Shown: positions 30,517 through 40,496 of the stretch, one piece after another
Numbering within the stretch: position 1 is the stretch's first letter
How the letters are laid out: each line of letters starts with the position of its first letter
Position numbers and translations under genes: made by a program
Assembly: GCA_049999765.1 (NCBI GenBank)
Contig: JBNGIQ010008438.1
Coordinates: 65,335 to 129,334 of the forward strand
Direction of reading: 5' to 3'
DNA from: Phaeoceros laevis
Lineage: Eukaryota > Anthocerotophyta > Anthocerotopsida > Notothyladales
Length of the DNA: 64,000 nucleotides
Notes under the pieces: model-generated
What the model was told of the DNA's origin: nothing
Database searches by the model: none
The model's input: the letters and a program-made list of their open reading frames with translations, nothing else

Positions 30517-33459
30517 ATGATGGCCGCTGGAATTGATTTCAAATTGACCAGCGCAGCATTCTGCACATATTCGCCACCAATCTCCGCGCCGGAGCAGCCC
30601 ATGCAAATACCAGTACCTGAGTTTGGTAGGTTGGAAGACTTGAGCTGCCCAACACGAAAGGTGTGGTGTGCAAAAAGTTCTGCATCCGGTGGGCAGGAAG
30701 CAATGCCCCATACAGAGCTGCAGGAGGCCGTGAAGAAACAGTTCTTTGCAAATCCGACACAGTGGTCGGACAAGAGACAGAGCCATCACACTCCCCAACA
30801 TCCTGATTTCAAAGACAATTTGTCGAAGGTTACTCTATGGCGAAACAACCGGCACATGTATGCTCGCGTGGAATCGCGGCTAACCACGTTGGACGCTGGG
30901 ACGAAGACGACTCCCGGATCTGGAATTACCTCAGTTCAAGGACATGGTGCTTTTGCAGCCCACGAGGGCCAATTGGAGGTCGGAATGTGCAGGAAACTAT
31001 TTGAGGATGGACGGATTTCTGAAGCTGTGGATGCACTGGACCTACTGGTGCAGCGAGGATGCCATGTACCCAACAATCTCTTCTATCGTGTCCTCAAGAG
31101 GTGCATCAACGACAGGAACCTGCTATTGGGCAGACGCATCCATGCTCTTTCTGTCAAAAGCGGGTACGAAGGAGACGCATTCTTGGCCACTCACCTCATT
31201 GGTCTGTACGCTTCGCATGGGAAGTTGGAGGAAGCAAAGCGAGTGTTTACAAAAGTCTCTAGACCGGACGCCTATAACTGGGCTGCCATCATCTTCGCAT
31301 ATGCTAGACATGGAGAGGCTGCCGAGGCTATAGAGGCTATACGACTTTATCGAGAACTCTGCCAGTCAACAACCATCAACGCCGACGACCGTATCTATTC
31401 AGCAGTGTTGAAAGCTTGTGCCGCCGCAAGAGATTTAGTTGCCGGAAAAGAGGTCCATGCTCATATTCTTGCCTGTCCAGGGAAGGCAGATAGATTTGTT
31501 CAAGCTGGGCTGGTGAACATGTATGCGAAGTGCGGTAGCTTAGACGATGCTCGCAGACTGTTCGACAAACTCTCACAGAGAGATGTCGTAACGTGGACCG
31601 CCATGATTGCAGGGTATGCCCAGCAGGGGATGGGTCAGGAAGCCCTTGGTCTATACAGGAGTATGCAACAGGACGGCCTTACTCCTCCTGATTCTGTTAC
31701 CTATGTAAGCCTGCTGCAAGCATGTGCGAGTGTAGGTGAAGAAGCTCTTCATGAGGGAAAGCAGCTGCATGCACAGATCAAAGAACGAGGACTGCAAAAG
31801 GATTCGGTTATATGCGGCAGCTTGGTTAACATGTATGCAAAGTGTAGGAGCTTAGTGGATGCTCGCATTGTGTTTGACAATCTTTCAGACAAGGATGTAG
31901 TGACATGGACCACGATGATTGCAGGGTATGCCCAGCAGGGGATGGGTGAGGAAGCCCTTTGTCTTTACAGGAGTATGCAACAAGAAGGCCTCACTCCTCC
32001 TGGTTGTGTTACATATTTATGCCTTCTGCAGGCTTGTGCAAGTGTAGGTGTAGGGGCTCTTGATGATGGAAAGCAGCTACATGCACAGATTAACGAACGA
32101 GGACTGCAAGAGGATGTGGTTCTAGGCGGTAGCTTGGTTAACATGTATGCGAAGTGTGGTAGTTTGGGGGACGCTCGCAGTCTGTTTGACAAGCTTACAG
32201 AGAGGGATATTGTAGCTTGCAATGTGATGCTTGCAGGGTATGCTCAGCAGGGTATGGGCCAGGAAGTCCTTAGTCTGTACAGGAGTTTGCAACAGAATGG
32301 CTTCACTCCAAACTCTGTTACATATGTATGCCTGCTGCAGGCATGTGCCAGTATAGGTGTAGAAGCTCGTGAGGAGGGAGAGAAGCTGCATGCACAGATC
32401 AAGAAACTAGGACTGCAAGAGGATCTGGTTCTGGGCGGCAGCTTGGTTAACTTTTATGCAAAGTGTGGAAGCTTGCAGGATGCTCGGGCCTTGTTCGACA
32501 AACTTCCGCACAGGGATGTTGTAACATGGACCGCAATGATTGGAGGGTATGCTCAGCAGGGGTTGGGTCAGGAAGCTCTTGGTCTCTACATGAGTATGCA
32601 ACATGAAGGCCTCTTTCCCAACTCTGTTACGTTTGTATGCCTGTTGCAAGCATGTGCATTTGTAGCACATCTACCGCTGGGTAAGCAGCTCCATGCACAG
32701 ATCCAGGAACGAGGATTACAAGCTGATCCAGTTGTTGGAGCTGCAGTTGTAAATATGTATGCAAAGTGTGGTAGCATGTTTGCTTCGCAGCAGGTCTTTG
32801 ATTCGTTGCCTGCAAGAACCGTTGAGGCATGGAATGCACTTATTGGTGGATATGCCCACCAAGGAGATAGTCAAGCTGTGTTTGACTTGCTTCACAGGAT
32901 GAGGTTGGAGGGCATACATCCAAATGAGATAACATTTCTGAGTGTGTTGACAGTGTGCAGTTATGTGGGTCTGGTGGAAAAAGGCCGGGAGTGCTTTGAG
33001 GCGATGAGATCAGATAATGGCATCAGTTTAACGCTGGAGCACTTCATATGTATGGTGGATCTTCTGGGGCGTGCAGGTCATCTGAAAGAGGCGCTGCAGA
33101 TGGCCAAAACAATATCTTTCCCACCTAGTCATGTAGTCTGGCGTACTCTCTTAGGTGCTTGTCAAAAGTGGAAGAATGTTGATATTGGGGAACAGGCTTT
33201 TAAGGCTGCTGTTAGCATTGAGGAGGAAGATGATGCATCTTATGTGTTGATGTCCAATATTTATGCAAGTGCCGGGATGTGGGTTGCTGCAAAGGAGATG
33301 CAGGCGAGGAGAAAGAAGTTGGGGGCATGGAAGAAGGCTGGCCAGAGTTGGTGGACTGACACGGGTGGGGTGATGCACATGTTTCCTGTGCTGGACGAGA
33401 AGCATCCTTGGAGTGAAGGTATATCTTTGAGTGTCGACGAGGAAAGGTCTAGCAAATGA
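30517..33459 (+). CDS. PPR protein P3 (4 PLS modules), DYW separated from the frame
   Basis: 980 residues from the ATG at 30517 (MMAAGIDFKL, one of two adjacent ATGs). The leader and PDF-like segment (KKQFFANPTQWSDKRQ, HPDFKDN) are in frame, the only other case besides P2, P7 and P9 with an undisturbed N-terminus. It has four internal PLS modules, the fewest in the array. P-motif pairs are TD, TG, NN, TN. TG is not a known code pair. The PPR, E1/E2 and PG-box parts are complete (SWWTDTGGVMHMF). After KHPWSEGI the frame runs into unrelated sequence and stops at 33457-33459. The DYW domain resumes about 130 bases later in a separate fragment. If expressed, this is a DYW-less E-type factor. Confidence 0.85.
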   Translation: MMAAGIDFKLTSAAFCTYSPPISAPEQPMQIPVPEFGRLEDLSCPTRKVWCAKSSASGGQEAMPHTELQEAVKKQFFANPTQWSDKRQSHHTPQHPDFKDNLSKVTLWRNNRHMYARVESRLTTLDAGTKTTPGSGITSVQGHGAFAAHEGQLEVGMCRKLFEDGRISEAVDALDLLVQRGCHVPNNLFYRVLKRCINDRNLLLGRRIHALSVKSGYEGDAFLATHLIGLYASHGKLEEAKRVFTKVSRPDAYNWAAIIFAYARHGEAAEAIEAIRLYRELCQSTTINADDRIYSAVLKACAAARDLVAGKEVHAHILACPGKADRFVQAGLVNMYAKCGSLDDARRLFDKLSQRDVVTWTAMIAGYAQQGMGQEALGLYRSMQQDGLTPPDSVTYVSLLQACASVGEEALHEGKQLHAQIKERGLQKDSVICGSLVNMYAKCRSLVDARIVFDNLSDKDVVTWTTMIAGYAQQGMGEEALCLYRSMQQEGLTPPGCVTYLCLLQACASVGVGALDDGKQLHAQINERGLQEDVVLGGSLVNMYAKCGSLGDARSLFDKLTERDIVACNVMLAGYAQQGMGQEVLSLYRSLQQNGFTPNSVTYVCLLQACASIGVEAREEGEKLHAQIKKLGLQEDLVLGGSLVNFYAKCGSLQDARALFDKLPHRDVVTWTAMIGGYAQQGLGQEALGLYMSMQHEGLFPNSVTFVCLLQACAFVAHLPLGKQLHAQIQERGLQADPVVGAAVVNMYAKCGSMFASQQVFDSLPARTVEAWNALIGGYAHQGDSQAVFDLLHRMRLEGIHPNEITFLSVLTVCSYVGLVEKGRECFEAMRSDNGISLTLEHFICMVDLLGRAGHLKEALQMAKTISFPPSHVVWRTLLGACQKWKNVDIGEQAFKAAVSIEEEDDASYVLMSNIYASAGMWVAAKEMQARRKKLGAWKKAGQSWWTDTGGVMHMFPVLDEKHPWSEGISLSVDEERSSK

Positions 33460-33586
33460 GCTGCATTGATGCCAGGTGTTGTTCTCAGTGCTACCAGGCT
33501 TATTTACAACCAGATCGTCACAAGCAAATTGCGGTGGCCAGTGCTGATCGGGATTGCTCCAGGATTGCCTGCGGTACCTAGGTCGA

Positions 33587-33970
33587 GAGTGGAAGAATGT
33601 TGAGATTGGGGACACACCTGATGATGAGAAGGAAGCCGAGTTGTGTGTGCACTGCGAGAAATTGGCTATTGCATATGCCCTAAATAAAACAGCTGAGGGG
33701 ACAACCATAAGAATTGTGAAAAATCTGCGGGTTTGTGAGGATTGTCATACAGCTACAGCTTACATATCGAAAGTCGAAAAGCCAACTATAATCTGCCGGG
33801 ATGCAAGTCGGTTCCATCTTTATGAGGAGGGAAAGTGTTCATGTGGGGCTGCAAAAGGGATTTTTGCTATCTCTTCTCTCTGCAATCTCTCTTGCAACCA
33901 GATCTTCAGGAAGAAAACGAGCAGTTCAAGGACTGGTCGATTTGAGTGGCATTGGTTCACAGTGACCTGA
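33587..33970 (+). pseudogene. Displaced DYW domain fragment of P3
   Basis: An open frame without any ATG before its DYW part encodes REWKNVEIGD, part of the upstream E1 motif, fused directly to DDEKEAELCVHCEKLAIAYA. The rest of the DYW domain follows (CEDCHTATAYI, ICRDASRFHLYEEG), ending CSCGAAKG instead of CSCGDYW. The glutamate and zinc ligands remain, but S of HSE is C. Sequence resembling the array 3' flank (ATTGCTCCAGGATTGCCTGC) separates it from P3, so the order of 3' flank and DYW has been swapped by a rearrangement. It could be reached only by splicing from P3 or is a relic. Confidence 0.75.
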
Positions 33971-33971
33971 G

Positions 33972-34062
33972 GTATGCTCGATAACTTGAATTTTCAAGTA
34001 GCGACCTCTGGTACTATCTGCATTGAAAGTCATTGTGACTGCCTTCATCGTTCTTTGAGCAG
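33972..34062 (+). other. Predicted intron downstream of the P3 DYW fragment
   Basis: 91 bases, donor CTGAG|GTATGC, acceptor TTCTTTGAGCAG|TTGGCA, matching the block after the other units. Here the donor directly follows the TGA of the displaced DYW fragment. Confidence 0.5.
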
Positions 34063-35141
34063 TTGGCACTGCTGATGAAAATATGCAGTCTCCTTTACTG
34101 TATAGAGCACTACATTTGAGAAGCCAACCAGTGGAAGGTCAAACATGGGAGTCACAAGCTGCTAATATGGCTTTGGCATTAGGGCCCAAAACCATACTTG
34201 GTGAAATTCCGTTAAGGTATGATTCATGCCTTCAGGTGTTGACATACATTGCAAACCGGGTTAGTTGCTTGTGGTGGTTACAGAGGTAACATTTTGAATG
34301 CTGGGTGCAGCTCGTCCGTCTTGTCCCTGTGGAAAGGGCGGAACAGAATCATATAAAGCTTTTAGTGTTCCTCCAGTCCCGATGGAAGGTCAAGCTTGGC
34401 TTGGATTTGTGGATCTGAGACCTCCAATTGCGTACGTAATTTCAGGACTTTTGGTACTCAAACTGAATATTTTAATGTCTTCCCTTACTGACGACCTGGC
34501 AACTATGTTTCATCTAGGGACTACTCGAAATGGCAGGGTACAGCAGCGTACAAGAGCCAAGCAGAACTCTCCAAACCCTCACGGAACCTTAAAGCCTCGG
34601 GTCTGACTAGGCCCCGCAATGATGCATTTTTGAGTGCTTGTTTAGATGGACACCAGCTCGTGTTCGGGAGCGTGAGGAAGAAGGAATGGACTTCCTTACG
34701 TGCTGCGGGTCGTATCTACGCAGTGGCACAATGTGTGGGGGTGGTTGGTTGCGGTCGCTGACTCCCGAATTGCTGTAATCACCGGTCTGCTGCGTATTTC
34801 CGAGCTACGTAGACTATAGTTTGTTTTCATCATAGATTTATGGCGAGCATGTGGCGGAGCTGGATAGGCAGCAATGCCGCAGCATGATCTGAACCGTTGA
34901 GATTCTGAACTATTGAGGTGAAAAAGAAGCATCCGCCACTTCAGCAGCGGCTTGGTAGACTCCGGAAGAGGTGTGACAGGGATCTGGGTACCCAGTGTCT
35001 CAGTGATCGCTGTCCGAATTCGAGTAAGCAAGAGAATAGGCAAGCGGAGTCAGAGATCTGGAAGTCAAGTGCGATCTGAGGGGCCTTCCATGGCGTCTCA
35101 AGGGCCTACAGTTCCACAGGCCAGAAAGCAGGTACCTCTTG
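33974..35141. other. P3-P4 spacer
   Basis: The left part carries the conserved 3' flank, including an AATATGGCTTTGGC block and the CTCCAATTGCGTACGTAAT block. The right part carries the 5' flank element CTGTCCGAATTCGAGTAAGC at about 35010-35029. No gene is recognised. Confidence 0.5.
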
Positions 35142-38100
35142 ATGATGGCCGCTGGACTGGATATCACGATGACCGGCGGGACTCTCAGTACTTTTTTGCC
35201 ACCAATCTCCGACCGAAGGCAGCGCATGCACGGAGTAGAACCTGAAATTGCTGGGTTTGAGCCCTGGAACCGTGCAGTAGGAAAGGTGTGGTATGCAAAA
35301 ACTTGTGCATCCGGTGGACAGGAAGCAACACCTCCAGCGGGCTGCAGGAGGTCTTATGGAAACAATCTTTTCAGATACCACACAATGGTGGGATAACAGA
35401 TGGACCAAACCGAGTCCCCAGCACCCTGATTTTCAGCATAAGGAGTCGAAGGTTGCGCTGTTGTCGAACAATCCGCACAAGCCTGCTTGGGTGGACTCCC
35501 GTCTAGCAACTTTCGACACTGGATTGAAGACGACTCCCGTGTCTGGAACCACCAAAATCCGAAGAGACGGACATGAGGACTATTTGGAAGCCCGATTATG
35601 CAGGAAACTATGCGTGGATGGACAGATTTCTGCAGCTGTGGATGCATTGGAGCGACTGGTGCAGCGAGGATGCTTTGTACCCAACAATCTCTTCTATCGT
35701 GCCCTTAAGAGGTGTATCGAGGAAAAGGACCTGGCTTTGGGCAGACGCATCCATACTCTCTCTGGCAGAAGCGGGTATGAAGGAAACGCATTCTTGGCAA
35801 CTCACCTTATCGGCCTGTACGCTTCGCACGGGAGGTTGGAGGAAGCAATGCGAGTGTTTACAAAGGTCTCCACACCCGACGCCTATAACTGGGCTACTAT
35901 CATCTTCGCATATGCTAGACATGGGGAGGCTGCCGAAGCTGCAGAGGCTATACACTTGTATCGACAAATGTGCGAGTCTAATACAGTCCAACCTGACAAC
36001 CGCATCTATGCAGCAGTTCTGAAAGCTTGTGCCCGCGCGGGAGATTTAGTTGCTGGGAAGGAGGTCCATGCTCATATTCTTGCCCGTCCGGGGATGGCAG
36101 ATATATTTGTTCAAACTGGGCTGGTTAACATGTATGCAAAATGTGGTAGCCTGATCGATGCCCGCAGCGTGTTGGAGAAACTTCCGGAGAGGAATATTGT
36201 GGCATATAATGCCTTGCTTTCTGGTTATGTCCAGTACGGTATGGGTCGCGAAGCCCTCAGTCTTCACAGGAGTCTTCACCAAGACGACCTTTATCGGCCC
36301 ACTTCTATCACATATCTATGCCTGCTGCAGGCATGTGCCATTGTAGGTGTACGGGCTCTTGATGAGGGAAAGCAGCTGCATGCACACATTGAAGAACGGG
36401 GACTTCAACAGGATGTGGTTCTACGCGGCAGCTTGGTGAACATGTATGCAAAGTGCGGTAGCTTAGAGGATGCTCGCATAATGTTCGACAAGCTTTCGGA
36501 AAGGGATGTGGTAATATGGACCGCAATGATTGCAGGTTATGCCCAGCAGGGCAGGGGTCACGAAGCCCTTAGCCTTTACAGGAGTATGCAGCAGGAATGC
36601 CTCACTCCTCCAGATTCCGTCACATATGTGTGCCTGCTGCAAGCATGTGCCAGCGTTGGTGTACAAGCTCTTCATGAGGGAAAGAAGCTGCATGCACAGA
36701 TCAAAAAACGAGGACTGCAGGAGGATGTTGTTCTCAGCGGTAGTTTAGTTAACATGTATGCGAAGTGTGGAAGTTTGGACGATGCTCGTATCTTGTTTGA
36801 CACGCTTCCAGACAAGGATATTGTGAAATGGACCGCGATGATTGCAGGGTATGCCAAGCACGGGATGGGTAGGGAAGCGCTCTGTCTTTACAGGGGTATG
36901 CAGCATGAAGGTCTTGCCCCTCCTGATTCTGTTACGTATGTATGCCTGCTGCAGGCATGTGCCAGTGTGGGTGTAGGTGCTCTCAATGACGGAAAGCAGC
37001 TACATGCACAGATCAAAGATCGAGGACTTCAAGGCGATGTGGTTGTTGGCGGCAGTTTGGTAAACATGTATGCAAAGTGTGCCAACTTGGAGGATGCTCG
37101 CAGGGTGTTTGAAAAACTTCCAGAGAGGAATATTGTAGCATGTAATGCGATGCTTGCAGGGTATGCTCAGCAGGGGATGGGTCAGGAAGCTCTTAGTCTG
37201 TACAGGAGAATGCAACTGCAAGACCTCAATGCTCCCAATCGTGTCACTTATGTATGTCTGCTGCAGGCATGTGCGAGTGTAGGTTTAGGAGCTCTTCATG
37301 AGGGTAAGCAGCTGCATGCACAGATCAAACTAAAAGGGCTGCACGAGGGTGTTTTAGGAGTCAGTTTGGTCAACATGTATGCAAAGTGTGGTAGCTTGGA
37401 GGACGCTCAGGCACTGTTCATTAAACTTCCAGAGAGGAATGTTGTAGCATGGAATGCGCTGATTGCCGGGTATGTCCAGCAGGGGATGGGCCATGAAGCC
37501 CTTACTCTTTACAAGAGTATGCAGCAGGAGGCCCTCACTCTGCCCGATTGTGTTACATATGGTTGCCTGCTGCAGGCATGTGCAAGTGTAGGCATAGGAG
37601 CTCTTTACAAGGGAAAGCAGCTGCACACACACATTACACAAGAAGGACTGCAGAATGAGGGAGGTCTAGGAGTCAGTTTAGTTAACATGTATGTAAAGTG
37701 CGGTAGCTTAGATGATGCTCGCAGAGTGTTTGACAACCTACCAGAGAGGACTGTTCTATCATGGAATGCCATGATTTCTGGATATACCCAGCAGGGGATG
37801 GGTCAGGATGCCCTTGGTCTCTACAGCAGTATGCAACACGAGGGCCTCACACCTGATTCTGTTACATATGTATGTTTGCTGCAGGCATGTGCCAGCGTAG
37901 GTGTTGGAGCGCTCGATGTGGGCAAGCAGTTGGATGCAGAGATCAATGAACAAAAACTGCAGGAAGATGTGGTTCTAGGCGGCAGCTTGGTTAACATGTA
38001 TGCGAAGTGTGGCTGCTTAGGGAATGCTCGCATTGTGTTTGACACACTATCAGACAGGGATGTTGTAACATGGACTGCGATGATTGCAGGGTATGCCCAG

Positions 38101-39138
38101 CAGGGAATGGGTCAGGAAGCCCTTAGTCTTTACAGTAGTATGAAACAGGAAGGCCTCTCTCCGAATTCTGTCACCTATGTATGCCTGCTGCAGGCATGCT
38201 CAGCTGTACCAGCTCTGCCTCTCGGGGAGCAGTTGCATGCAGAGATTGAGGAACGAGGGTTGCAAGCTGATGGGGTTGTAGGCCCAGCACTAGTAAATAT
38301 GTATGCAAAGTGTGGGAGCATGTCCAGTTCACAGCGGGTGTTTGATTCACTGTCTAACAGAGGTGTTGAAGTTTGGGGTGCTCTAGTTAGTGGATATGCT
38401 TCCCACGGAGATAGTCAGGTTGTGTTTGACTTGCTAGACAGGATGAAATTGGAGGGCGTACACCCAAATGAAATCACCTTTCTTAGTGTGCTGACAGTGT
38501 GCAGTCATGGGGGTCTAGTGGACAAAGGCCGAGAATACTTTGAGGCGATGAGGACAGATTATGGCATCACTGCAACGGTGGAGCACTTCAGATGCATGGT
38601 GGATCTTCTGGGGCGTGCAGGTCATCTGCACGAGGCGCTACATATGGTTAAGACCATGCCTTTCCCACCTAATGAGGTTGTATGGCATACCCTATTAGGC
38701 GCTTGCCGGAAGTGGAAGAACGTGAAGATTGCGGAACAGGCTTTCAAGGGTGCCGTTACTGTGGACGAAAGAGATGCTGCATCTTATGTGTTGATGTCAA
38801 GCATTTACTCAAGTGTTCGGATGTTCAAGGCAGCAAAGGAGATGCAAACAAGAAGAAAGAAATTGGGGGCGTGGAAGAAGCCAGGCCAGAGCCAGTGGAC
38901 TGACATGGATGGAGTGGCACACAGGTTTCTTGTTAGGGACAGGAAGCATCCCGGGAGCAAAGATATCTATGCAAGGCTGGAACAGCTAGTGCCCAAAATG
39001 AAAGATGGACATGTGCCCCCACTGCAGTCGTCGGTTCTTGTCGTACGTACTGATGAGAAGGAAGTTGAGCTGTTTGGGCACGGTGAGAACGTGGCTGCTG
39101 CAAATGGCCTGAATAAACAGGTGAATCCACAACCATAG
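35142..39138 (+). CDS. PPR protein P4 (7 PLS modules), broken leader and DYW
   Basis: The family start is at 35142 (MMAAGLDITMTG), but two single-base deletions relative to P7, one in the CCTCCAGCGGG segment near 35335 and one in AAACAATCTTTTC near 35365, put the rest in another frame. The large frame (from an ATG at 35293, 1281 residues) recovers homology at FSDTTQWWDNRWTKP. The PDF-like segment (HPDFQHKES, KPAWVDSRLATFD) and all PPR motifs are then intact. There are seven internal modules with P-motif pairs NT, TD, TD, NN, ND, ND, TN. E1/E2 and the PG box are present. The DYW domain begins (DEKEVELFGHGENVAAANG) with the active-site HSE changed to HGE, then a one-base loss stops the frame at 39136-39138. 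A decayed remainder continues to about 39275. Confidence 0.8.
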
Positions 39139-39275
39139 GAATCGTGAAAACTGTGCGGTTATGGGACGATTGTCACACAGCAACAGCTTACATGTGAGAA
39201 TCAGAAACCGCACTCAGTATATCTGTAGGGATGCACTACAACGAGGGAAATGTTCGTATGGGGACTATTAGCTGG
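39136..39275 (+). pseudogene. Decayed DYW remainder of P4
   Basis: Out-of-frame sequence still reads GIVKTV-like and DCHTATAYM, then RDAL and a degraded end (TGTTCGTATGGGGACTATTAG), interrupted by stops. It is the continuation of the P4 DYW domain after its frameshift. Confidence 0.75.
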
Positions 39276-40496
39276 TAAGGGCTGGACAAATGGAGCTGCA
39301 GTTGTACTAGATGCAATCCGGCGTGCAACCACATGATCATCTACAGATTGTGCTCCACTGAAACTAGCCAGTGCTGATCGGCAGTGGTACACGATTACCA
39401 GCGGTAAGTATTGATAATGTTGAGATGTTGCTTGTGCCGTCCTCTCATGGACTATCTGCGTTTGAAGGACTTTCTAATGGCCTCTGTGGCAGTTGCCGCA
39501 GCTGGTAAAAAGGAGCATGCATCTTTACTGCACAGACCAACAACTCCAAGAAGGCAACCACAAACAGGGGAGTCAGATGCTGCTAAAGTGGCGTGGCTTA
39601 AGGGCCCAAAACCTGGTCTGAGGTGGTAAGGTATGACTCCATTTTTTAGTTACTGTACAGATGTTCATTGTTTGTGGTGGCTACATTTTGAGTTCTGGCT
39701 GCACCTCGTGGTGTCCCTTGTGTTTCTCCAGTCGTGACGGAAGTGCAAGCTCACCTTGGATTTGGAACTCCTAGTCGCGCGTATGTAATCCCTGGATTTT
39801 GGTACCCAAGTTGATTTTATGGACATCTACCCTGGATTATCGACACGGACGACCTTGCAACTCTTTTCATCTATGGACCACATGCGAAATGGTAGGGCAC
39901 CCATGGCCACAAAGCCATACAGAACTCTCGAAGTACAGTACAGCCTGAACGTAAATCACATCCAACGAGTCCGTCGAGTCCAACCCATTGATTTGCAGCC
40001 TGGCACCTCAGTGCATCAGTTTGCGTAGTTTGTGGTTCTTCGGCTAGAGCTCTCTACCCTCATCAGTTTGTGTGCCGTCACAAATTTATGACGAGAGTGT
40101 GAACAGGCCTCATAGGCTGAGGAATAGGGCAGCTGAGTCTGGACCTGATGCAGGTCGAGCCCTGACCTGATGAAGGGAGAGGGCCAGACCCACCTAGCAG
40201 ATCCAAGCAAGACTCGCAAATACTCTATAGAGCTGCTGCAGCTAACTCAGTTCCTTCCGCAAGAACTTTTTCAACAGGTGTGTGCCAGAATATGACATCA
40301 GCCATTCTGGGCACCCAATGACTCCTGTCCAAAGCCGAGAAAGCAAAATGTTATGAAAGGGCTCTAACCGAGTGCAGTTTAGGAGCGATCCGAGGTGGGT
40401 GAAGCCTGCCATGAGGAAAGGAAATTATTTATGACTGTGATTTGGGTAATGCCACACTTCCAGGCCGGAAAGGCAGACTGAGCGACCTAGCTCTTG
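39139..40496. other. P4-P5 spacer
   Basis: It starts with the DYW remainder, then the conserved 3' flank with an intron-like block at 39404-39492. The right part has a weak copy of the 5' flank (CTGTCCAAAGCCGAG) and GGCCGGAAAGGCAGACTGAG just before the P5 start. No independent gene is seen. Confidence 0.45.
39404..39492 (+). other. Predicted intron downstream of P4
   Basis: 89 bases, donor CAGCG|GTAAGT, acceptor CTGTGGCAG|TTGCCG, aligned with the blocks after other units. Confidence 0.5.
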
